This document shows, one piece after another, positions 54,965 to 61,502 of a DNA stretch of 64,000 nucleotides. The notes beneath the pieces were generated by a model. The model did no database searches. It was not told the origin of the DNA and saw only the letters and a program-made list of their open reading frames with translations. This DNA is from Clostridia bacterium (GTDB lineage: Bacteria; Bacillota; Clostridia; Oscillospirales; CAG-272). Position 1 is the first letter of the stretch, and each line of letters begins with the position of its first letter. The stretch covers positions 1 through 64,000 of the forward strand of contig JAFTLJ010000096.1 of the NCBI GenBank assembly GCA_017456005.1, read 5' to 3'. The translations under genes were made by a program, and so were the position numbers.

Positions 54965-55813
54965 ATGCCTGAAAACAGAAATAACGTATGCGCAGGTGTA
55001 GACTTCGGACGCGACACGGTGTATATCGATACAAACAGAATTCTCGATTGCTGCCGCGATAAGGATTGCTTCGAGGACGTACCCGTTTACCTCGCCTCCC
55101 CCTGTGCTGAAGTTTTGCAGACTTGTGTAAATATCAGGACAAAAAGCGCCGAGATCATCGCCGCAAATATAGGGCTCGACGAAATTCCGTTCAGCCCCGG
55201 ATTCTACCAAATAAATATAAGGATGTTCTTAAAAATAAAATTTGAAGTTTGCCTGGCAAACGGCAGGGCAGAGGAGGTTTGCGGGCTCTGCGTGCTCGAC
55301 AAAAGCGTGATACTTTTTGGTGGCGAGGGCAACGTAAGCGTGTTCCGTTCCAAGGCGGAGGAGGGCTCCTTCTGTGCAGGTATACTTACGGGTAAGAAGC
55401 ACACGAACCTGCCCACAGCCGTATTTGAGGTAGCGGCACCGATTATCCTCGGCACAAAGGTGGCAGATCTTATGCCCGGCATGCGTTGCGGCGTGTGCCC
55501 GTGCGACATTCCCGAATGCGTGGCGGATTGCTTCGACGGCTGTATGTCATACACTTCCAATATGCCGCGTATAATTACGGTTTCCATAGGGCTTTTCTCT
55601 GTTGTGCGTGTGGAGCGCCCGGGGCAGTACCTCGTTACGGGAACGGAATATGCCGTGCCGGAAAAGGTGTGCCCGCCCGATTGCCCGGAAAACCCCTGCG
55701 AAATGTTCCGCAGAATGAGCTTTCCCGTGAACGAATTTTACCCTCCCTCTGCCATAGGCTACCAGCCGAAGGTGCAGGCGCAGGGCGGCTGCGGATGCGG
55801 CAAAGCAAAATGA
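54965..55813 (+). CDS. Cysteine-rich conserved protein of spore-forming Clostridia
   Basis: A 282-residue protein with about 25 Cys, many paired, including the ending GGCGCGKAK, and no signal peptide. The N-terminal part (YIDTNRILDCCRDKDCFEDVPVYLAS, then SAEIIAANIGLDEIPFSPGFYQINI) and VILFGGEGNVSVFRSK are blocks I recall from clostridial proteins annotated as hypothetical. High Cys content and a candidate sporulation-type -10 box fit a spore-surface or coat-associated role, but that is inference. The ATG has TTGGAGGAAG upstream. It stands alone between the repeat region and the RAYT element. Confidence 0.75.
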   Translation: MPENRNNVCAGVDFGRDTVYIDTNRILDCCRDKDCFEDVPVYLASPCAEVLQTCVNIRTKSAEIIAANIGLDEIPFSPGFYQINIRMFLKIKFEVCLANGRAEEVCGLCVLDKSVILFGGEGNVSVFRSKAEEGSFCAGILTGKKHTNLPTAVFEVAAPIILGTKVADLMPGMRCGVCPCDIPECVADCFDGCMSYTSNMPRIITVSIGLFSVVRVERPGQYLVTGTEYAVPEKVCPPDCPENPCEMFRRMSFPVNEFYPPSAIGYQPKVQAQGGCGCGKAK

Positions 55814-55880
55814 CATAAAAGAAAAAAACAGACTGTCGTCTCTGCTTTCTTAGCGGAGAAATAGGCTGCACAAAAAACAT

Positions 55881-55907
55881 CGTCAGAGAACTTGTTTTCT
55901 CTGACGA
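55881..55907. other. Hairpin at the left end of the RAYT element
   Basis: A perfect 10-bp CGTCAGAGAA/TTCTCTGACG stem just upstream of the transposase start; on the minus strand a T-run follows it, so it can insulate the transposase gene from outside transcription. Confidence 0.5.
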
Positions 55908-55936
55908 TTTGTGTTATAATGGAATGGGTGATGAAG

Positions 55937-56470
55937 ATGGATAACGAAAAAGAATTACCAAAACGAAAAGATATCCGTTTGAAAAACTTTGACTATAGTT
56001 CTCCCGGTGCCTATTTTGTGACAATATGTACTGAAAACCGGAAAAATTACTTTTGGAGTGGTGAACTGAATCCGCAAATATTTGAATGGCACTCCGTAGG
56101 GGCGAACTGTGTTCGCCCGCAAAATCTCCCATTGTCCAACATTGGAAATGCCGTTCTAGAGGAATTGGAAAAATGGCATAAAACATATGAATCTGTGGCA
56201 TTGTGTTCATACGTTATTATGCCGAATCATTTGCATATTATGATTTTCATCTCTGCCGATGAATACGGGCGACCGCAGGTCGCCCCTACGATAGATAGGA
56301 TGGTAAAGCAATTTAAGGGATCTGTTACCAAAAAGATTGGACATCCTATTTGGCAGAAATCTTTTATGGAACACGTAATCCGAAACAAGCATGATTTTGA
56401 AACCAGATCAAAATATATCTACGAAAACCCTCTTCGGTGGTACTATGACGAATTGTACGCGGAAGAATAG
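55937..56470 (+). CDS. REP-associated tyrosine transposase (RAYT, IS200/Y1-like)
   Basis: A 177-residue Y1-type single-strand transposase. The start PKRKDIRLKNFDYSSPGAYFVT, the HUH motif PNHLHIMIF (His98, His100) and the tail SKYIYENPLRWYY with the likely catalytic Tyr (160 or 162) identify a RAYT, which cuts and moves REP palindromes. Two REPs lie inside the gene and are translated in frame: 56096-56120 gives residues ~54-61 (VGANCVRP) and 56266-56290 gives 110-118 (YGRPQVAPT). Upstream in-frame ATGs at 55919 and 55931 are possible starts; none has a good ribosome site. Catalytic residues look intact. Confidence 0.88.
   Translation: MDNEKELPKRKDIRLKNFDYSSPGAYFVTICTENRKNYFWSGELNPQIFEWHSVGANCVRPQNLPLSNIGNAVLEELEKWHKTYESVALCSYVIMPNHLHIMIFISADEYGRPQVAPTIDRMVKQFKGSVTKKIGHPIWQKSFMEHVIRNKHDFETRSKYIYENPLRWYYDELYAEE
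56096..56120 (+). repeat. REP palindrome A inside the RAYT gene
   Basis: A GGGCGAAC/GTTCGCCC stem with a TGT loop. The same 25 bases occur perfectly as an inverted copy at 57028-57052. Confidence 0.8.
56266..56290 (+). repeat. REP palindrome B inside the RAYT gene
   Basis: A GGGCGACC/GGTCGCCC stem with a GCA loop. The inverted copy at 57005-57029 differs by a paired change that keeps the stem (GGGAGACC/GGTCTCCC). Confidence 0.8.
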
Positions 56471-56529
56471 GGGCATGGGCTTTGCCCGATGCCTTTGTAA
56501 AACAAAGGCGAAACTGGCGCGATAAAACA
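56469..56529 (-). repeat. 61-bp palindromic repeat, copy 1
   Basis: Starts at the transposase stop codon. Its reverse complement matches 63829-63889 at 55 of 61 positions by eye. Contains a GCCTTTG/CAAAGGC stem and a GGGC/GCCC stem. Confidence 0.75.
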
Positions 56530-56543
56530 TGGAAGGAAAAAAT

Positions 56544-56909
56544 ATGAATATTCTGTATGATTTATATATTAGTTGCACTGAGGAAGAATGCGGCAAAAAA
56601 TATTGGGCAGAGCATCTTATAGGTACTTTCAAAACTAAAGATAAAGCCACTACTACGATGAAAAAAGTAATGAGTGAAGGTAAACCGTTTTCAAAGCCCG
56701 ATTGTGAGCCACGAATACAGGAGGTGGAATTAGTTGGAGAAATTTTAAATGTTGATTCTGTATATCGCTTTTTTGGATATAACAAAGATGGAGATATAAT
56801 TTGTAGCTCTTATTATGCAGAAAAAGCTACAGCAATCCAAGATTTCATAAGGGCAAAGAAAAACAATTATGGACGAGATTGGTCTTTGAACACCTATAAA
56901 TTAGGATAA
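56544..56909 (+). CDS. Small hypothetical protein, cargo of the RAYT element
   Basis: A 121-residue protein, AT-rich gene, starting MNILYDLYISCTEEECGKKYW with AAGGA upstream. It is a mix of short beta and helical segments with GTFKTKDKATTTMKKVMSEG and a late YYAEKATAIQDFI stretch. No signal, membrane helix or known motif. It lies between the transposase and the REP pair inside the terminal inverted repeats, so it probably travels with the element. It may be a passenger or a regulator; no family is recognised. Confidence 0.65.
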   Translation: MNILYDLYISCTEEECGKKYWAEHLIGTFKTKDKATTTMKKVMSEGKPFSKPDCEPRIQEVELVGEILNVDSVYRFFGYNKDGDIICSSYYAEKATAIQDFIRAKKNNYGRDWSLNTYKLG

Positions 56910-56932
56910 TTACCGTTTTTTTATACAAAAAT

Positions 56933-56966
56933 CCCCCGACAGACTTTAGAAAAATCTGTCGGGGGG
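56933..56966 (+). terminator. Terminator of the cargo gene
   Basis: An 11-bp CCCCCGACAGA/TCTGTCGGGGG stem, 24 bases after the stop, followed by a T-rich tract. Confidence 0.8.
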
Positions 56967-57004
56967 TATCTCTTTGTTTTTTGCGGATCAAATATTGCTT
57001 ATCC

Positions 57005-57052
57005 GTAGGGGAGACCTGCGGTCTCCCGCGGGCGAACACAGTTCGCCCCTAC
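57005..57052 (-). repeat. Paired REP palindromes downstream of the RAYT cargo
   Basis: Two abutting palindromes: 57005-57029 (GGGAGACC/GGTCTCCC) and 57028-57052 (GGGCGAAC/GTTCGCCC). They are the inverted counterparts of REPs B and A in the transposase gene and form the head-to-tail pair (BIME-like) that RAYTs recognise. Confidence 0.75.
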
Positions 57053-57131
57053 CGTGTGTTTGTGAAAGATTTTGCGCTTTCTCCGCTAATTTTGCACGCG
57101 CTCGTGCGACAGTCTGTTTTGCTATGTAAGC

Positions 57132-57620
57132 TTATTTTTCGGGAATGAATGCTCTGATAACAGCGAATACACCGTTGATTATGAGTATTACACCTGCAAC
57201 GATAACAGTCCATTCGATAGCGGCGCCGCGGCTTGTGATAAGGAAGAAGGAAGCAACAAGACCGAGAGCAGGCTCGATAAGACCGAGAACAGTTGCGAGA
57301 ATTTTGATCTTTCTGTTTTTAACAACTGCTACTATTGTTCTGATGATTTCGGCAAGGCTGTAAACGAGGATAACGATGCCGAGAACGAGGAGCGCGATGT
57401 CGAGAAGCAACCAACCGATAAGAAGAACGGCTGCGCCGAGAAGAACTTTTACAATGCCGGATGCTATAGCGCCGCGAACGAGGTCGAGAATTGCGAGTAC
57501 GATGAGGGCAACACCGAGAACGGAGATGCAAATGCCGATAACGTCAGCTTTTAGAATAACAAAGAGGATACCAAGTGCCAAGGTCATAGCAGCAGAGATG
57601 AGATGGGATGTGGTTTTCAT
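57132..57620 (-). CDS. DUF308 family membrane protein (HdeD-like)
   Basis: A 162-residue protein of almost continuous hydrophobic helices (about six), arranged as the tandem DUF308 repeat found in HdeD/YbhQ-type proteins of the membrane. RGAIASGIVKVLLGAAVLLIG and a second similar segment mark the repeat. The ATG has AAGGAG 7 bases upstream; a TTG two codons earlier is too close. Its promoter is at 57697-57725, divergent from the ABC operon. In other bacteria the family responds to acid or envelope stress; the role here is not known. Confidence 0.85.
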   Translation of the reverse strand: MKTTSHLISAAMTLALGILFVILKADVIGICISVLGVALIVLAILDLVRGAIASGIVKVLLGAAVLLIGWLLLDIALLVLGIVILVYSLAEIIRTIVAVVKNRKIKILATVLGLIEPALGLVASFFLITSRGAAIEWTVIVAGVILIINGVFAVIRAFIPEK

Positions 57621-57696
57621 TGACAAACTCCTTAAAAAAATTGAATTTATACTTATTTAAAAGTATATGAATATATGGTTTCCGTTGCTGTTTAAC

Positions 57697-57725
57697 ATAA
57701 TATCACAAAATATGTGTAAAGTCAA
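57697..57725 (-). promoter_or_regulatory. DUF308 gene promoter
   Basis: On the minus strand TTGACT, 17 bases, TATTAT. Confidence 0.65.
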
Positions 57726-57801
57726 CAAAAAAACAAAAAAATATTGTGCTGTACGACAATTTTTCGGTGTATCAAAATGCAAACATTTTGCATAAAAAGC
57801 A

Positions 57802-57840
57802 TTGACAAACCCAAATCTATATGATATCATATTGATATCA
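57802..57840 (+). promoter_or_regulatory. ABC operon promoter with palindromic operator
   Basis: TTGACA, 17 bases, TATCAT (57825-57830). A perfect palindrome ATATGATATCATAT (57819-57832) covers the -10, and a second TGATATCA follows at 57833-57840. The double site looks like the binding site of a GntR/YtrA- or PadR-type repressor, but no such gene is adjacent. Confidence 0.7.
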
Positions 57841-57907
57841 CAAGACAATGGTGTTTTATTATAAATATAGTAACTGTGCCGCTTCGCGGCAGAAGGAGTG
57901 TGCTTAT

Positions 57908-58621
57908 ATGCTGAAAATAGAAAATTTTACAAAATCATATGGGGAAAAGAAGGCGGTGGACTCGCTTTCGTTACATATACAAAAAGGCGAAATATATGGC
58001 TTTATAGGCCATAACGGTGCGGGTAAAACCACGACGCTGAAGGCGGCGACGGGTATTCTCGATTTTGAGAACGGCGAAATATACGTAGACGGCGTTTCAA
58101 TACGCAAGGACCCGATATCCTGCAAGAGAAAAATTGCTTATATCCCCGATAACCCCGATCTTTATGAATTCATGACAGGTATAAAATACCTTAATTTTAT
58201 TGCAGACGTTTTCGGCGTGGGTGCGGCGGAGCGTGGCGAGCGTATACGCAAATACGCGGGGCTTTTTGAGCTTACGGCGAGCCTTGGTCAGCCTATAAGC
58301 TCTTATTCACACGGTATGAAGCAGAAGCTTGCCATAATTTCCGCGCTTATACACGAACCCAAACTTATTATAATGGATGAACCATTTGTAGGACTTGACC
58401 CGAAGGCGGCGCATATTTTAAAGGAGATTATGCGCGAAATTTGCGCTCATGGCGGTGCGATATTCTTTTCCACTCACGTTCTGGAGGTCGCGGAAAAGCT
58501 TTGCGATAAGGTTGGAATTATCAAAGGCGGTAAGCTTATAAAATCCGGTACGATGGAAGATGTAAAGGGCGATGCTTCGCTTGAGGCTGTGTTCCTGGAG
58601 CTGGAGGAAGAAGATGATTAA
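57908..58621 (+). CDS. ABC transporter ATP-binding protein
   Basis: A 237-residue ATPase. Walker A GHNGAGKTT at 34-42, a signature segment reading YSHGMKQKL in place of the usual LSGGQ (common in export ATPases of the YtrB/bacitracin type), Walker B LIIMDEP, and the switch His in FFSTHV. It powers the permease at 58614-60221, whose gene it overlaps by 8 bases. AAGGAG precedes the ATG at 57908; earlier in-frame ATG lacks it. The YtrB-like family often serves antibiotic efflux or acetoin use; the substrate here is unknown. Confidence 0.92.
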   Translation: MLKIENFTKSYGEKKAVDSLSLHIQKGEIYGFIGHNGAGKTTTLKAATGILDFENGEIYVDGVSIRKDPISCKRKIAYIPDNPDLYEFMTGIKYLNFIADVFGVGAAERGERIRKYAGLFELTASLGQPISSYSHGMKQKLAIISALIHEPKLIIMDEPFVGLDPKAAHILKEIMREICAHGGAIFFSTHVLEVAEKLCDKVGIIKGGKLIKSGTMEDVKGDASLEAVFLELEEEDD

Positions 58622-60221
58622 AACTCTTATAAAAAAACAGCTTTTAGAGCTTTTTGCCACGATGTTCGGCAGAAGTGCTATTGGGAAAAAGGGAAATAAA
58701 AAGGGCATGGTGGCGCTTTACGCCGTGTTGCTCGTTTACGTTTTCGGCGTATTTTCCTTTTTGTTTTACGGCACGGCAGATATGCTTTTCGGCTCGTTTG
58801 TGCCCATGGGGCTTGCTTGGCTTGTGTTTGCATTACTCGGTATAGCGGCCACGGGCTTTGGCGTGCTTGGCACGGTATTCCTTGCAAATTCCATGCTGTA
58901 CAATGCAAAGGATAATGATCTTTTGCTTTCTATGCCGATAAAACCGAGCAACATAATAATTTCGCGTGTGTTTACCATATATATTATGGACTTTTTCTAT
59001 GAAGCGATGATAATGTTGCCTTGCTTTGCGGCGTACATCGTGCGAGGCAACGTTTCATTCGGTATAATTTTCGGTGCCTTGGTGCTTCTTTTTGCGTTGC
59101 CGCTGCCCGCGCTTGCTATTTCGCTGGTGCTTGGCTTCATAGTGGCTCTTTTCTCCGGTAGAGTGAAGAATAAGAGCCTTGTTACAATGATCATTTCCGT
59201 GGCATTTATAATTGTTTATTTCTACGTCATTATGCAGGTGGAAAATTATATTGCCATGCTTGTATCAAACGGTGAGGCTATAGGGGCAGGCATAAAAACT
59301 TTCGTTTACCCACTCTATTCCATTGGCTTGGCGGGCACCGGAGATCTTCTCCATTTGCTTATTTTCACGCTTTTCTCTGTGGCTTTGTTTGCAATTATAT
59401 ATTTGGTGGTTTGCAAAAGCTTTTTGAAGCTTGCTACTATGAAAAAGGGCGGCAAAAAAGCCGTATACCGCGAAAAAGCGTACAAAAACCGCGGCGGCGA
59501 CATTGCCTTGCTGGGCAAAGAGCTTTCTCACATATGGGCATCCCCTATGTATCTTATGAACAGCTCGGCAGGTTCTCTTATATTGATAATAGGCGCAGTG
59601 GCTCTTTTGATAAAGCTTAATGATGTTTTGGTTATTTTGGAGTCGTTCCCCGCTTTTTCCGGCATTTTGCCTCTTATAGTGGGAGCAGCGATACTTTCTA
59701 TATCCTCTATGAATCTTGTAACGGCACCATCTATTTCTTTGGAAGGTAAAAATATGTGGCTTTTGCGTTCGCTTCCCATTTCTGCGTGGAGCGTGCTTAA
59801 AAGCAAGCTTTCTTTGCATATGATTGTAAACGGTATTCCTACGCTTATTTTTGCAGTGATTTGCGCTGTGTTTTTGCCTATGAATATTGTTTCTCGTATA
59901 TTTTTGCCCGTTTTGGCGATAGTTTTTAATCTTATGTTTGCCGCGATAGGCCTTGCGGCGAACCTGAAGCATCCGAGCTTCGATTGGACAAACGAGGTAG
60001 TGCCTGTAAAGCAGGGGCTTTCCGTGTTGCTCACGATGCTGGTGGGAATGGGTGTTACCATGTTCTTTGTCATAGCCTACATCGTGCTTGTGTTTGCGCT
60101 GGAGCTGGCATTGCCTGCGGAAATATTCCTCTTTGCTGTGTTTGTTATATGCTCTGCCGCTACAGTTTTGCTTTATTCCTGGCTTTACAAGCGCGGCACC
60201 AAAATATTTGAAACATTCTGA
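58614..60221 (+). CDS. ABC transporter permease (ABC-2-type)
   Basis: A 535-residue membrane protein with about twelve hydrophobic helices in two halves, linked by a basic cytoplasmic loop (KKGGKKAVYREKAYKNRGGD near 279-298). It starts inside the upstream ATPase gene (8-base overlap; GGAGG just before ATG), so expression is coupled. It resembles the large two-half permeases of clostridial antimicrobial-peptide exporters, but I cannot assign a substrate. Together with the ATPase it forms a complete exporter. Confidence 0.88.
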   Translation: MIKTLIKKQLLELFATMFGRSAIGKKGNKKGMVALYAVLLVYVFGVFSFLFYGTADMLFGSFVPMGLAWLVFALLGIAATGFGVLGTVFLANSMLYNAKDNDLLLSMPIKPSNIIISRVFTIYIMDFFYEAMIMLPCFAAYIVRGNVSFGIIFGALVLLFALPLPALAISLVLGFIVALFSGRVKNKSLVTMIISVAFIIVYFYVIMQVENYIAMLVSNGEAIGAGIKTFVYPLYSIGLAGTGDLLHLLIFTLFSVALFAIIYLVVCKSFLKLATMKKGGKKAVYREKAYKNRGGDIALLGKELSHIWASPMYLMNSSAGSLILIIGAVALLIKLNDVLVILESFPAFSGILPLIVGAAILSISSMNLVTAPSISLEGKNMWLLRSLPISAWSVLKSKLSLHMIVNGIPTLIFAVICAVFLPMNIVSRIFLPVLAIVFNLMFAAIGLAANLKHPSFDWTNEVVPVKQGLSVLLTMLVGMGVTMFFVIAYIVLVFALELALPAEIFLFAVFVICSAATVLLYSWLYKRGTKIFETF

Positions 60222-60229
60222 TTTTGCTA

Positions 60230-60258
60230 TTTACTTTTTTCAGCTTTTGTTGTAAAAT
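60230..60258 (+). promoter_or_regulatory. pspC gene promoter
   Basis: TTTACT, 17 bases, TAAAAT, about 40 bases before the PspC-domain start; AAGGAGG lies just before the ATG. Confidence 0.65.
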
Positions 60259-60296
60259 AATGTTAGCTAAATTTCTTTTGCTAAGGAGGCAACATT

Positions 60297-60548
60297 ATGA
60301 AAAAAAGAATTTACAGAACGGAAAAAGATAAAAAGCTATGCGGTGTTTGCGGCGGCTTGGCTGAATACCTCGATTTAGATCCCACGCTCATGCGCCTTTT
60401 ATGGGTGCTGGTGGCTTGCTTTACGGCAGGCACTGCTTTCGTTGCATATATAGTTGCGGCTATTATTGTGCCCAATAAATCCGAAGTGGAAAAAGAAATG
60501 CAGGAAGAAGCAAAAAAATCCGACGAAAATGTCAACGAAAATAAATAA
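60297..60548 (+). CDS. PspC-domain membrane protein
   Basis: An 83-residue protein of the phage-shock-protein C type. It begins MKKRIYRTEKDKKLCGVCGGLAEYLDLDPTLMR-like (residues 1-34) and then has one hydrophobic helix (about 36-60), with a charged acidic tail. PspC proteins sense envelope stress at the membrane. It directly precedes a DUF4097 lipoprotein, a pairing seen often in Firmicutes, so the two may sense or respond to envelope damage together. A terminator separates them. Confidence 0.9.
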   Translation: MKKRIYRTEKDKKLCGVCGGLAEYLDLDPTLMRLLWVLVACFTAGTAFVAYIVAAIIVPNKSEVEKEMQEEAKKSDENVNENK

Positions 60549-60554
60549 TTTACG

Positions 60555-60593
60555 AAAAGCCCGCGCAGGTAAAATCCTGTGTGAGGGCTTTTT
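60555..60593 (+). terminator. Terminator between pspC and DUF4097 genes
   Basis: AAAAGCCC/GGGCTTTT outer stem and CAGG/CCTG inner stem, T5 at the end. Confidence 0.8.
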
Positions 60594-60620
60594 CGTCATT
60601 TTGAAAGGAATATATATTTT

Positions 60621-61484
60621 ATGAAGAAGATAATTTCTCTTATACTTGCGCTTTTATGCGCTTCCATGCTTACGGGGTGCAATTTTGGTATCAACTTTGT
60701 AAATCGTTATGGCAACTATGCCGATGCGAGTAAATATTCCGTGGGCAGCTTTACCTATGCCGCGGAAGACGTAGACGCCGTGGAGATAAACTGGGTAAAC
60801 GGTGAAATAGAAATAGTGCAGAGCGAGCTTGCAGAGCTTTCTGTAACGGAAAATGGCGAAACACTCGATTCCGAAGAGCAGATGCACTATTATATCCGCA
60901 ACGGCAAGCTCATTATACACTATTGCGAATCGGGCCATTTCGGCGAAATAAATTCCGCAAAGAAAAAGCTCCGCGTGGAAATACCCGTAGATGTAGACGT
61001 AGATATAGATAACGTAAGTGCGGATATAAGCATAGGCGAAATGCGCGTGGGTGATTTCGAGCTTACCAACGTTTCGGGCGATGTAAGCTTTGCAGGTATT
61101 ACCGCAGATTGGGATATAGATATCGAAATAGTAAGCGGAAAAATAGATGTAAAAAGCGTTTGTGCGCGTACATTTTCCGTAAACGGTGTTTCGGGCAATA
61201 TAAATGCCGCAAAAATAGATGCAGACGAAATAGATATAGAAATAGTATCCGGAAAAACGGAGCTTGTGCTCGCGAGAGCGTGTGAAGTAGATATTTCCGG
61301 TGTGAGCGGCAACGTAAAGATCACCTTGCCGGAGGGTATCGGGGCAGAGGTAGAGCTCGACAGCGCAAGCGGAAACCTACACTCCGACAGAGATTATACA
61401 AAAAAAGGCGACACTTATTTTTTCGGTGGCGGTGAAGCAAAAATAGATGTGGAAACCATCAGCGGAGAATTGTATATTTATTAA
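60621..61484 (+). CDS. DUF4097-type lipoprotein with beta-strand repeats
   Basis: A 287-residue lipoprotein: MKKIIS, hydrophobic signal, lipobox LTGC at Cys20. The mature part is a right-handed beta-solenoid of ~20-residue repeats alternating D/V/I residues, with the NVSG and VSGN turns (for example IEIVSGKIDVKSVCARTF, VNGVSGNINAAKI). This is the DUF4097/adhesin-like family. It follows a PspC-domain gene. Function is unknown; an envelope sensor is inferred. AAAGGA precedes the ATG. Confidence 0.88.
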   Translation: MKKIISLILALLCASMLTGCNFGINFVNRYGNYADASKYSVGSFTYAAEDVDAVEINWVNGEIEIVQSELAELSVTENGETLDSEEQMHYYIRNGKLIIHYCESGHFGEINSAKKKLRVEIPVDVDVDIDNVSADISIGEMRVGDFELTNVSGDVSFAGITADWDIDIEIVSGKIDVKSVCARTFSVNGVSGNINAAKIDADEIDIEIVSGKTELVLARACEVDISGVSGNVKITLPEGIGAEVELDSASGNLHSDRDYTKKGDTYFFGGGEAKIDVETISGELYIY

Positions 61485-61502
61485 AATCAAAGGGAGAACA
61501 TT

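Larger units (their letters stand above)
55827..57118 (+). mobile_element. RAYT mobile element with terminal inverted repeats
   Basis: The left end carries AACAGACTGTCG (55827-55838) and TAGCGGAGAAA (55851-55861). The right end carries the exact reverse complements of both (57107-57118 and 57078-57088). Between them are a RAYT transposase gene, a small cargo gene, a terminator and a pair of REP palindromes. The element fills precisely the gap between the Cys-rich gene and the DUF308 gene. No target duplication is evident. A partial copy of the left end lies at 2695-2718. Confidence 0.7.

Noticed and set aside
55827-57118. Diversity-generating retroelement or retron
   Set aside because: No reverse transcriptase gene or template/variable repeat pair; the enzyme is clearly a Y1 RAYT transposase.
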